Shown in pieces: positions 9,105 through 16,822 of a stretch of 64,000 nt of DNA. This stretch comes from an uncultured Desulfuromonas sp. GTDB lineage: Bacteria > Desulfobacterota > Desulfuromonadia > Desulfuromonadales > Desulfuromonadaceae. Each line of letters opens with the position of its first letter. Within the stretch, counting starts at the first letter, position 1. The translations under genes were made by a program, and so were the position numbers. The notes beneath the pieces were generated by a model that did not search any database, was not told the DNA's origin, and saw only the letters and a list, made by a program, of their open reading frames with translations. Location of the stretch: positions 1,612,001 to 1,676,000 of the forward strand of contig NZ_OY787469.1 in the NCBI RefSeq assembly GCF_963678835.1, in the 5' to 3' direction.

Positions 9105-9595
9105 ATGGCCGATGTAGCAATATCCATAAAATCAACCCTCGAAAATGTAACTGGCAGTAAGCATATATATCCTGCCACCTTTGCCAATAGCGGGCACAAT
9201 TACGTCGGCTATGACAAAACAACAGGAAAAGCCGAAGCCGTTCTGGTCGACTCTGTGGGTTCTTTTGCAAATCGCATCGAAGGAGAACTGGCCGCTACCG
9301 GCCTCCTCCCCAGGATTGCCGTCCAAGTCGCTGGCCGAACCTTGTCGATCCATGAGCTACCGCATCGAGTTTACGATGCCATTTTGAGGGATTCCGAGCT
9401 TGATGGGCAGCCGTGGCGCAGCTCCACCACAGGGGAAAAAATACTTGCGAGCAACATAGATAACGCAACAGCTCTATTCCAATATGCGCCACTGACTTTG
9501 CTGCTCGGAGGCTGGGATTCGTACGGTGGGGACGTTTTTCATGGTGCAAAACTCGCCCGTGTCGTCTCCGGTGAAATTTGGGGGCGCGGCGTTAG
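9105..9595 (+). pseudogene. csb1: csb1 (type I-G Cas7), 5' part, interrupted by IS
   Basis: The start is ATG 9105, seven bases after AGGAG. The 5' part encodes about 163 residues (ADVAISIKSTLENVTGSK..., then LLLGGWDSYGG). This matches the GSU0053/Csb1 family, the Cas7 backbone subunit of type I-G (formerly I-U) Cascade. The frame runs into an IS1380-family element after the TTAG target site, and a chimeric frame then ends at 9644. Removing the element and one TTAG copy joins codon AG|G at 9594-9595/11296 in frame with the 3' part, giving 343 residues. The gene is therefore broken by insertion only; no other damage is visible. Confidence 0.88.
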
Positions 9596-9689
9596 CCCGA
9601 ATTTCTCACCAATAAATAGAATAAGGCTGTATTTCGTGGCATAAATGTAGTGAGACCAATCACTTACATAGCGCGAAAGGAACAGCCTT

Positions 9690-11075
9690 ATGAAAACAGA
9701 GTGTAACACAGAGCAACTTGAGTTTCATAGCTTTGGTCGGCGTGAAATTATTGGTCAATTCGATGGCATCAAGATCAGTTCCGATGGCGGTGGCATCCTT
9801 CTTCGAGAGGTCGAAAAACGCACCGGCATATTGCGTCGTTTGAGTCAATGCTTCACGGACTATCGCAATCCAGAGATGATTACCCACAGCCTCGAATCCT
9901 TGATTAGCCAGCGCATCATGGCGCTGGCATTAGGCTACGAAGACCTCAACGACCATGATGTTTTGCGCCATGATGCCTTGCTCAGTGTTTTAAGTGGTAA
10001 GTCCAATGGAAAAATGGGAGCCGGGAAAAGCACTCTCAACCGTCTTGAACTGACACCTGCGACGGGCTCAAGTTCATCGCGCTACAAGAAGATTGTCGCC
10101 AATAGTGACGCTATGGACGAGCTTTTGATTGATTTCTTTCAGAAGTCATTCAGTGAAGTTCCAGAAGAGATCGTCTTGGATGTAGACGCTACAGATGATC
10201 TAATCCACGGTACTCAGCAGGGGCGTTTTTATCATGGCTATTATCGAAGCTACTGCTATTTGCCGCTGTATATTTTTTGTGGGGAACAGCTGTTGTGCGC
10301 CCGCTTGCGTACGGCGGATCAGGATGGTGCCGCCGGAACAAAAGAAGAACTGGAACGCATTGTCCGACGCATTCGCCAATCATGGCCGGATGTTCGCATC
10401 GTTGTGCGTGGAGACAGTGGTTTTTGTCGCGACGAGATTATGACTTGGTGCGAGCACGAAGAAAACCGCGTGGACTATGTCTTGGGATTGGCGAAAAACT
10501 CTCGCTTGAAGACACTGCTAGAAGAGGAGATGGAACAGGCGAAACAAGAGCATGAGCAGACAGAAAAAGCCGCACGGGTATTCAAAGACTTTCACTACCA
10601 GACCCGCAATAGCTGGAGCCGGTCCAGGCGCGTTGTGGGCAAAGCGGAATATTTGTCCAAGGGAGAAAATCCCCGCTTTGTCGTAACGACACTGAGCGAG
10701 GAAAAAGCGGATGCCCGCAGCTTGTATGAAGACATTTACTGCGCCCGCGGCGACATGGAAAATCGGATCAAGGAACAACAACTGGCCCTGTTTGCCGACC
10801 GGACGTCCTGTCATGAAATGCGTGCCAACCAATTGCGCCTGTATTTTTCCAGCTTTGCCTATGTTCTGTTACAAACTCTGCGGCGCATCGGATTAAAAGA
10901 AACGGAATTGGCCAAAGCACAGAGCGAAACAATCCGTCTGAAATTACTGAAGATTGGCACCCGGATCAAAATCAGCGTGCGCAAGATCTGGCTGTCATTT
11001 TCAGAAAGCTATCCCTATGCGGACTTGCTGCGCCAAGTTTTGGGGAATCTTCAAAAAATACCGATACGCTGTTAA
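9690..11075 (+). CDS. IS1380-family DDE transposase
   Basis: 461 residues from ATG 9690, with GGAACAG just upstream. The family signatures are visible: LDVDATDD with D164/D166, VVRGDSGFCRDE with D242, and the YCARGDMENRIKEQ block with E357, which together give the DDE catalytic triad; the C-terminal segment (LRLYFSSFAYVLLQTLRR) is also typical. Length is full for the family and no frameshift is seen, so it is likely active. It starts about 94 bases from the left end. A 28-base perfect palindrome lies between its stop and the right end. Confidence 0.93.
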   Translation: MKTECNTEQLEFHSFGRREIIGQFDGIKISSDGGGILLREVEKRTGILRRLSQCFTDYRNPEMITHSLESLISQRIMALALGYEDLNDHDVLRHDALLSVLSGKSNGKMGAGKSTLNRLELTPATGSSSSRYKKIVANSDAMDELLIDFFQKSFSEVPEEIVLDVDATDDLIHGTQQGRFYHGYYRSYCYLPLYIFCGEQLLCARLRTADQDGAAGTKEELERIVRRIRQSWPDVRIVVRGDSGFCRDEIMTWCEHEENRVDYVLGLAKNSRLKTLLEEEMEQAKQEHEQTEKAARVFKDFHYQTRNSWSRSRRVVGKAEYLSKGENPRFVVTTLSEEKADARSLYEDIYCARGDMENRIKEQQLALFADRTSCHEMRANQLRLYFSSFAYVLLQTLRRIGLKETELAKAQSETIRLKLLKIGTRIKISVRKIWLSFSESYPYADLLRQVLGNLQKIPIRC

Positions 11076-11237
11076 GGCCAAGGGGAATAGTCAGACAAAA
11101 TCAAGAGGAGAAAAAAACGAAACCTGGGAGAGGTGCGCCTTTTTTCATAAACATATTGCTCAACGCCGACCCATTTGAGTCATTGATGGAGACTGCATTC
11201 CACAGGAAGAGCCAATTTGACTATTGGACAGAACAAT

Positions 11238-11265
11238 AGGCGTGATTTTCGCGAAAATCACGCCT
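11238..11265. repeat. 28-base perfect palindrome near the right end of the IS
   Basis: The arms AGGCGTGATTTTC/GAAAATCACGCCT surround a central GC, ten bases inside the right terminal repeat. On the plus strand it is followed by CAAAAAA rather than a T-run, so it is not a standard terminator in either direction. It may block outside transcription, form the transposon end structure, or bind the transposase. Confidence 0.7.
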
Positions 11266-11295
11266 CAAAAAACAGTGGTGAGAAATTCGGGTTAG

Positions 11296-11836
11296 GTCTG
11301 CACAACACAGGATTCAGAGGATTGATCCATTGGGAATAACGACTGACTCCGAGCCTTGCCAGATAATTGACGGCAGATTACAGCTTACAGAAAAAAATAT
11401 GAAACCTTCAACGCTGGGTCACGGGAACGTTATTAGTTCTCTGGAAAAGGGCGCTTTTGTCGATCATATTGAGTTGACCGCTGCCATTTCGCTTTCGCGG
11501 CTGAGTCGCTATAAGTTCCTTGATGACAATGGAAAAGATAGTGAGGAGCGCAACGCAGCAGCTCGCGAAGTTCTTGTGCAGTTGGCTCTCCTTGGTGTTG
11601 CACGGGTAATGGATCGCCTCGACCTACGTTCCGGATGTGAACTTTACACTTCTGGTCGGGAGGCCAGCAGGATCAGTGCAGACGGGACCCGCACCACGAT
11701 ACAACTGCCCTCCGGAACAAAAGAAGTGAAAGGGGCAATTAATGCAGCGGCAAAACAGGGTCTGGCGTTTGCGGGTCCGTTGACGCTGATGGCGGGCAAC
11801 GCCCTAGAAAGATTGGCAGCAAAGGGAGGGGTCTGA
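11296..11836 (+). pseudogene. csb1: csb1 (type I-G Cas7), 3' part, separated by IS
   Basis: The 3' part of the split gene. The frame is open from the insertion point (SAQHRIQRIDPLGI...), and SSRIDPLGI-like wording is typical of Csb1. It continues through FVDHIELTAAISLSRLSRYKF and ends GNALERLAAKGGV. A TTG at 11330 could in principle start a truncated product, but it lacks a good ribosome site and would omit the N-terminal half. The stop overlaps the csb2 start (TGATG), so csb2 translation may still depend on readthrough of this remnant. Confidence 0.88.
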
Positions 11837-13098
11837 TGAAACTGGGTATCGAAATAGGATTTTTGGTTACCCCGCAGCTTTCGGATCCTTCTTCACCCCG
11901 GCAAGGAGAGTGGCCACCTGCGCCTGATCGCATTTTTCAGGCTTTGGTAGCCACCGCTGCGGAAACCGGACAGGATATGCAGGTTCTGGCACATCTGGAA
12001 TCGGCGCCAGAGGTGCAAGCAAGTAATGCTCAACGTCCTCTAGCACCGACTGGTTATGTGCCTGCGAACTTTAAAAAAAACAAACGGTACCATCCAAACA
12101 CGGCACGGCACCTTCCTGTTGTATTGCCCGAAAATCCTGTCGTCACTTACGTTTGGGACAACGTTCCGGAAGACGTTGTCCCGGCAATCTCTTCGATTGT
12201 TGAACGGGTCACTCATATTGGCAGAGCCTCCAGCTTGGTGCGTTCAACCATAAAAGACGGAAACGCTGTAAGGACAAACTGGATTCCAAACGAAGTCGGT
12301 CATAAGTTTATGCGAGCACCATATCCAGGCAGACTAAATGATTTGCAAACTACCTTCGGTGCAGGCTTGAGAAGCCATCCCGCTCCTGCCTACGGCTACC
12401 TGTCAACGACAGAAAAAATTATATCAACTCCCTGGGGGGACTTGATGGTGTTAAAAACTTGCCAGCAACTAGATCTGACCAGTGCCACCAAATGGGCCGG
12501 AAATTTACGCAGGGCAATGATGAGTGTAGCCGCTGACGATATCCCGTCGCTAATACACGGCCATGATAACCACCGTCATGTTGCTTGGGCCGCTATCCCG
12601 GATGTCGGGCACAAGTATGCCAGTGGCAATATTCTTGGGCTGGGATGTTGGCTACCTGCAGACATAACGACAGAAGAAAAGGGTTACATAGGGTCTCTGC
12701 TGATAAGAGTTTCTAACCTTAACGGAGTGCGGTTACAAATTGACTCAGTGGGCTTAAAAGGACTTCGAGCTACGACCTGGAGCAGGGCCTCTCGAAAATG
12801 GGCAACAGTTACTCCAATTGCGCTCGACAGATGGCCCAAGCGCAACAAACGCCCTGAACAGATCATCACTGACAGCCTTGTTGCCATGGGGTTGCCTGTG
12901 CCTAGTAAAATATCTTGCTCGAATTATTCTCCCGTAAGAGGAGCCGCAAACCCGAGAAAATACCCAGCGAGAAACGGAAACCGCTTTATTACCCATGCTG
13001 AAATTGAATGGGATAAACTTGTAGCTGGCCCGTTATTGATTGGCGCGGATCGATATTTTGCCGGGGGGTTGTGTCTGGCAATGGATCGTAGGAACTGA
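11836..13098 (+). CDS. csb2: Csb2, type I-G Cas5-Cas6-like protein (GSU0054 family)
   Basis: 420 residues, overlapping csb1 by one base. The N-terminus (KLGIEIGFLVTPQLSDP, then EWPPAPDRIFQALVAT) is characteristic of Csb2, which combines Cas5 and Cas6 roles in type I-G: it caps the crRNA 5' handle and processes pre-crRNA. The C-terminus (HAEIEWDKLVAGPLLIGADRYFAGGLCLA) matches the family's glycine-rich end. The reading frame is intact. The gene ends five bases before the Cas3 start. Because csb1 upstream is split by an IS, expression of this and later cas genes may be reduced by polarity. Confidence 0.88.
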   Translation: MKLGIEIGFLVTPQLSDPSSPRQGEWPPAPDRIFQALVATAAETGQDMQVLAHLESAPEVQASNAQRPLAPTGYVPANFKKNKRYHPNTARHLPVVLPENPVVTYVWDNVPEDVVPAISSIVERVTHIGRASSLVRSTIKDGNAVRTNWIPNEVGHKFMRAPYPGRLNDLQTTFGAGLRSHPAPAYGYLSTTEKIISTPWGDLMVLKTCQQLDLTSATKWAGNLRRAMMSVAADDIPSLIHGHDNHRHVAWAAIPDVGHKYASGNILGLGCWLPADITTEEKGYIGSLLIRVSNLNGVRLQIDSVGLKGLRATTWSRASRKWATVTPIALDRWPKRNKRPEQIITDSLVAMGLPVPSKISCSNYSPVRGAANPRKYPARNGNRFITHAEIEWDKLVAGPLLIGADRYFAGGLCLAMDRRN

Positions 13099-13102
13099 GC
13101 CC

Positions 13103-15370
13103 ATGGAAATAGACTTTATAGGATGGTACGAGAACAGCCACGGCTACAAACCATTCCCATGGCAGGTAAGACTTGCGGAACAGATTGCGGCAGGAGAACC
13201 GCCAGAATATGTTTCTGCGCCGACCAGTGCCGGGAAAACAGCGATCATAGCAGTCTGGCAGTGGGCAACAGAGAACGGATACAACGTAGCTAAACGATTG
13301 ATTTATATCGTCGATAGACGTTTGATCGTCGACAGTGTAACCGACTATGCAGAGAGCTTAGGTTGCCACGTTGTCAAAATGCGAGGAGGGACGACTGTTG
13401 ATGATAGCTGGATGATGGATCCTCTTGAGCCCAGAGTTATTGTCTCTACTGTTGATCAAGCAGGATCCCGTTTGCTCTGGCGTGGGTACGGAGTCAGCGC
13501 AAAAGTTGCACCAATTCATGCAGCTTTAATCGGCAATGACGCCCTCATCGTTCTTGATGAGGCACATATTTCTACGCCATTTTTGATCACTCTACAGGCG
13601 GTGCAGAAGCTCCGTATGAACAGTGATCCCCCTTGGCACGTAGTTGCAATGACAGCCACACCTGGTAGGGAGGTCAGCTCGCTGACTCTTGACGAAGCCG
13701 ACTATGTGCACCCAGTTTTGAGAAAACGGCTGGAAAGCCGAAAGTTAGCACGCTTGGTTTCTGTGGAAAAATCCGGTTTTGTAACGCAGCTGGTCAGAGA
13801 AGCTAAGGCGTTACAGCTTGCCTGTAACGGGGTCGTGGGGGTGATATGTAACTATGCCGAACAGGCGCGAAAGGTCTTCAATCGCCTTGATGGCGAAAAA
13901 GTACTCCTCACGGGACGTGTCCGCCCGGCAGATAAAGGTCGGATATTGAACAAATACCTTCCCAGGATGGAGTGCGGAAGTCGCGAAAACCGAAAACCAC
14001 TCTTCGTGGTTGCCACTCAGGCCATTGAGGTTGGAGCCGATCTCGACTTTGATGCTCTAGTCACTCAGAGCGCTCCCATAGATTCATTGCGTCAGCGCTT
14101 TGGCCGACTAGACAGGCTCGGAGAACTTGAGGAGAGTCTGGCCGTAATTGTCCATAAGAAGCTGTTGTCAGATGACGAATGCCCTGTTTACGGCAAGAAG
14201 CTGCTCAATGGAACTTACGCTTGGCTGAAGAGGGCCCAGACAAAAAATGGGAAGCTCAAGGGAGTGGACTTTGGCATATCAGTCATGGATACAACCATTG
14301 CTTCCCAGCCTCCCCCATTGCGAGCCCCTGTCGAGGTAAGGCCTTTTACGGCAGTCAACCTTAGGCAGCTTAGGCAGACTGAACCTCCTGTTAGGGTTGA
14401 TATTGCACCATGGCTTCATGGTGAAAGTAGAGATGATATCAGTGTCTCAGTGGTCTGGAGAGCCGATCTTGGTAAAGATGAAAATCGCTGGGCAGAGATC
14501 GTCGGTGCGGCCCCTCCTGTTATGGACGAAGCTATGCCGTGTCCTGTTTACACGGTACGCAAATGGCTACGAAATAGACCGGCACTTGCAGACAGCCAAA
14601 TAGTAAGTGGCGAGCAGATTAACCCTGGAAATTTCCTGGTCGTTCCAGTCGACTACGGTGGGTATGACGAATGGGGATGGGATGCCAACAGCCATACTCC
14701 AGTGGAAGATATTGGAAATCAGACTGGCGCTAAGGTTCGACTGATCGGAGCTGATGAAAACACCAATGTTCAGGAGGCTCTCGACAGGCTCGGAATAAAA
14801 ATAACCAACCCGGTAGCAACGCCCTATGCCGCAGGCTTAGTCATTTCTTCACTTAATCGCCGGACGAAGGATAAGGCAGTTGATTTGGAAACTCATTTAG
14901 TAGAGGTCGGCAAGGTAGCAGAAGAATTGAGTGCTAATGATACCGTTAGAAAGGCGGCATATGCACACGATCTTGGCAAAAGCGATCCTCGATTCCAGGT
15001 CATGCTGGGAGCGCAGGACATACCACTGGCTAAATCTGCACACCCATCGCCCTGGGCTGCCAAAGTCGCACTTGAATGGTCTGGTCTGCCAAAAGACTGG
15101 AGGCATGAGATTGCCTCTCTAGCCATGTTGCCAAGTGATGCATCTGAATTATTGCGCTACCTAGTCGCCACCCATCACGGTTATGCTAGGACAATCTTGC
15201 CGGTTGGTGGGGATCCTGCGCTATGGAGCAATGCAGGTGGTCCGCGCTGGGGCAACATGACGGAGAAGCTGAATCAAGAGCATGGTGCCTGGGAGTTGGC
15301 CTACATGGAGGCCCTGGTTCGCCTTGCCGACTGGAAACAGAGTCAACAGGAGCAACGCGATGGAATTTAA
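13103..15370 (+). CDS. cas3: Cas3 helicase-nuclease, type I-G (C-terminal HD)
   Basis: 755 residues from ATG 13103, preceded by AGGA at nine bases; an in-frame start at 13040 lies inside csb2 and is less likely. Motifs in order are Walker A APTSAGKT (39-46, K45), DEAH box D152-H155, MTATPG, the helicase C block with QAIEVGADLDFDALV, and SLRQRFGRLDR. The HD nuclease is at the C-terminus: AYAHDLGK with H622/D623 and ATHHGY with H691/H692. The helicase-then-HD order is typical of type I-G/I-U Cas3 and opposite to most Cas3 proteins. No inactivating change is visible. It degrades target DNA recruited by Cascade. Confidence 0.92.
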   Translation: MEIDFIGWYENSHGYKPFPWQVRLAEQIAAGEPPEYVSAPTSAGKTAIIAVWQWATENGYNVAKRLIYIVDRRLIVDSVTDYAESLGCHVVKMRGGTTVDDSWMMDPLEPRVIVSTVDQAGSRLLWRGYGVSAKVAPIHAALIGNDALIVLDEAHISTPFLITLQAVQKLRMNSDPPWHVVAMTATPGREVSSLTLDEADYVHPVLRKRLESRKLARLVSVEKSGFVTQLVREAKALQLACNGVVGVICNYAEQARKVFNRLDGEKVLLTGRVRPADKGRILNKYLPRMECGSRENRKPLFVVATQAIEVGADLDFDALVTQSAPIDSLRQRFGRLDRLGELEESLAVIVHKKLLSDDECPVYGKKLLNGTYAWLKRAQTKNGKLKGVDFGISVMDTTIASQPPPLRAPVEVRPFTAVNLRQLRQTEPPVRVDIAPWLHGESRDDISVSVVWRADLGKDENRWAEIVGAAPPVMDEAMPCPVYTVRKWLRNRPALADSQIVSGEQINPGNFLVVPVDYGGYDEWGWDANSHTPVEDIGNQTGAKVRLIGADENTNVQEALDRLGIKITNPVATPYAAGLVISSLNRRTKDKAVDLETHLVEVGKVAEELSANDTVRKAAYAHDLGKSDPRFQVMLGAQDIPLAKSAHPSPWAAKVALEWSGLPKDWRHEIASLAMLPSDASELLRYLVATHHGYARTILPVGGDPALWSNAGGPRWGNMTEKLNQEHGAWELAYMEALVRLADWKQSQQEQRDGI

Positions 15371-16063
15371 AATGACCGGGTTGCGAGCAGATAATCCACA
15401 GGGATGGTTGGCTGCTGTTGGCGTGATCTATAGGATCGTAGAGGGTACGATGTGCTTATGTATTGGGATGGGGTTTTTCCGATTCTCTTTGGAATAGATG
15501 AGGATCGGGCAATCAATGCACTGTTCGATTATCTTCAATCCGGAAGCGATATCCTGGAAAACCTTCCGCCAAAGATCCGTGGAGACAAACCTCAATTAGA
15601 CTTGACGGCAGGCAGAGTAAGCATGGAAGGAACGATTGCAAAAATGCTGGACAGCATTTCCATCAGTGACATTCGCAGTGCTCTGACCTGCCAGTGGGAA
15701 AATAAGGATCGGATAACAAGTCTTGGCTGGGACTCCCAATCAGTAAAATTTGCCTACTCAATCGCAGGGGGGAAGGAGCCTGGGAGCGCTCCTCATTGCG
15801 GAGTTATTGCCGGTCAGTGGCTTGCAGCAGAGTCGCTGCCGATTACCGGGATGGGCGAAGGGGGGCGGCGTTCTTATCGTTGGGTGACATGGTCGTTTCC
15901 TCTCGATATGGGCGGGATAAGGGCTGTCGTCCTGTCGCGTAGTTCCGATTGGGGAGGGGTCATGTATGAAGCACGGGTCGCACGTAACGGCCAAATGGGG
16001 TATTTAGAGCCTGCGCGAACAATAAGTACTGGGCCGAACAAGGGGAGGTTCGCGAATGACTAA
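15360..16063 (+). pseudogene. cas8-like gene of type I-G with one-base frameshift
   Basis: It starts ATG 15360, overlapping the cas3 end by 11 bases. The first frame reads EFKMTGLRADNPQGWLAAVG, the opening typical of type I-G/I-U Cas8-like (Csx17/Cas3-extension) proteins, and is open to IVEG at about 15446. The product then continues only in the -1 frame as YDVLMYWDGVFPILFGIDED through to GRFAND at 16063. Adding one G to GAGGGTAC (15441-15448) would restore a single 234-residue protein. This is either a real one-base deletion or a sequencing error in a short G run; no slippery heptamer supports programmed shifting. The product would act in PAM recognition within Cascade, by family inference. 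Confidence 0.72.
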
Positions 16064-16189
16064 TTAATTGTAAGCTCGATCAGTTACGGCAGGCAGCAGT
16101 TTTTATTGCATATTGAATTGACTGAAAATCGGGAGGTTCGCAAAGACAAAACATTTTCCGTCCGTAAGTCAATCAGTTAGTTTAGGGCG

Positions 16190-16438
16190 ATAACAACCAC
16201 CTTGCAAAAGATGGCTACGTTGAAGCAGGTGCGCGCGTCGTTGCGTCTGTTGCCACAACCATAACAACCACCTTGCAAAAGATGGCTACGTTGAAGCTCT
16301 GAAGCTCAAGAGCAGATCGTCCTGAACGGCGAGTACCAACCACCTCGCAAGAGGTGGCTGCATTGAAGGGGGACCCAGAAGGTGACCACGTCGTTGCCAC
16401 GTGTAATAACCTCCTTGCAAAAGGTGGCTACACTTCAA
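16190..16438. CRISPR. Short, decaying CRISPR array (4 repeats, 3 spacers)
   Basis: The 36-base repeats lie at 16190-16225, 16261-16296, 16333-16368 and 16403-16438. The first two are identical; the third differs at 7 positions and the fourth at about 9. Spacers are 35, 36 and 34 bases (16226-16260, 16297-16332, 16369-16402). Each repeat keeps a hairpin with a GCAA loop; in repeat 3 the stem CCACCTC/GAGGTGG is perfect. The array follows the cas genes by about 125 bases (leader region). Direction of transcription is probably plus, as degenerate repeats normally sit at the leader-distal end. No cas1, cas2 or cas4 is nearby. Confidence 0.82.
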
Positions 16439-16668
16439 GTCTGTTGCCGGTGTTTTCGGCTTTTGAAGGATCGACTAAGTGATATTGACGATTCATGATC
16501 CTTGCCCCATATGTCGACAATATTGCTATGGCCGTGAGGTCAATTTTATTCTTCGTCCTTGACCCGCTTTGGCTGGACTGCTACAAGATTTGCTACATCT
16601 TCTATTCGTTAAATCAGTATATCAGGTAACGATTGGAGTAATACCGGGGGCTTTGAGTGATGGCTGTG
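16439..16668. other. Non-coding stretch between CRISPR array and island border
   Basis: I see no gene or clear signal here. It contains TCTGTTGCCGGTG right after the last repeat, which shares TCTGTTGCC with spacer 1, possibly a remnant of a former spacer. Confidence 0.4.
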
Positions 16669-16689
16669 CGAATCTCTGCACCGCCACCA
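16669..16689 (+). other. tRNA- or tmRNA-like 3' end remnant (candidate att site)
   Basis: The sequence CGAAT-CTCTGCACCGCCACCA reads as the end of a tRNA-type molecule: T-loop (CGAAT), T-stem strand CTCTG, a seven-base acceptor strand CACCGCC, discriminator A and CCA. No matching 5' half (which would start GGCGGTG) lies upstream. It is followed four bases later by a strong terminator. This layout fits an integration site where a mobile island recombined into the 3' end of a tRNA or tmRNA gene. Identity of the RNA is unknown. Confidence 0.45.
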
Positions 16690-16692
16690 TCA

Positions 16693-16730
16693 AACCCTCT
16701 TCCTGATTCAGGAGGAGGGTTTTCTTTTTC
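16693..16730 (+). terminator. Rho-independent terminator before tilS
   Basis: Stem AACCCTCTTCCT (16693-16704) pairs with AGGAGGAGGGTT (16710-16721) with one G-T wobble and a five-base loop, followed by TTCTTTTTC. It sits just after the tRNA-like 3' end and would have terminated that RNA. Confidence 0.8.
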
Positions 16731-16822
16731 CTTTAAGTCTTCCCCTTTTTTCTCCGCGTGCAGCACGTTTTTTTTGTTATCCTGCCTTTGTTCTTCTCGT
16801 TTGAATTTTCCACAGGATTTCC

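Larger units (their letters stand above)
9596..11291 (+). mobile_element. Complete IS1380-family insertion sequence inside csb1
   Basis: 1696 bases. The terminal inverted repeats are perfect over 16 bases: CCCGAATTTCTCACCA at 9596-9611 and its complement at 11276-11291. Four-base target duplications, TTAG, flank it at 9592-9595 and 11292-11295. It carries one intact DDE transposase gene in the same direction as the cas genes. Perfect ends and duplications imply a recent insertion. Family assignment comes from the transposase and from length and duplication size typical of IS1380. Confidence 0.93.

Noticed and set aside
15441..15448. Programmed -1 frameshift in the cas8-like gene
   Set aside because: No slippery heptamer or downstream pseudoknot is visible; a deletion or read error explains it better.
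16215..16400. A small minus-strand open frame across the CRISPR array
   Set aside because: It is made of repeat and spacer sequence.
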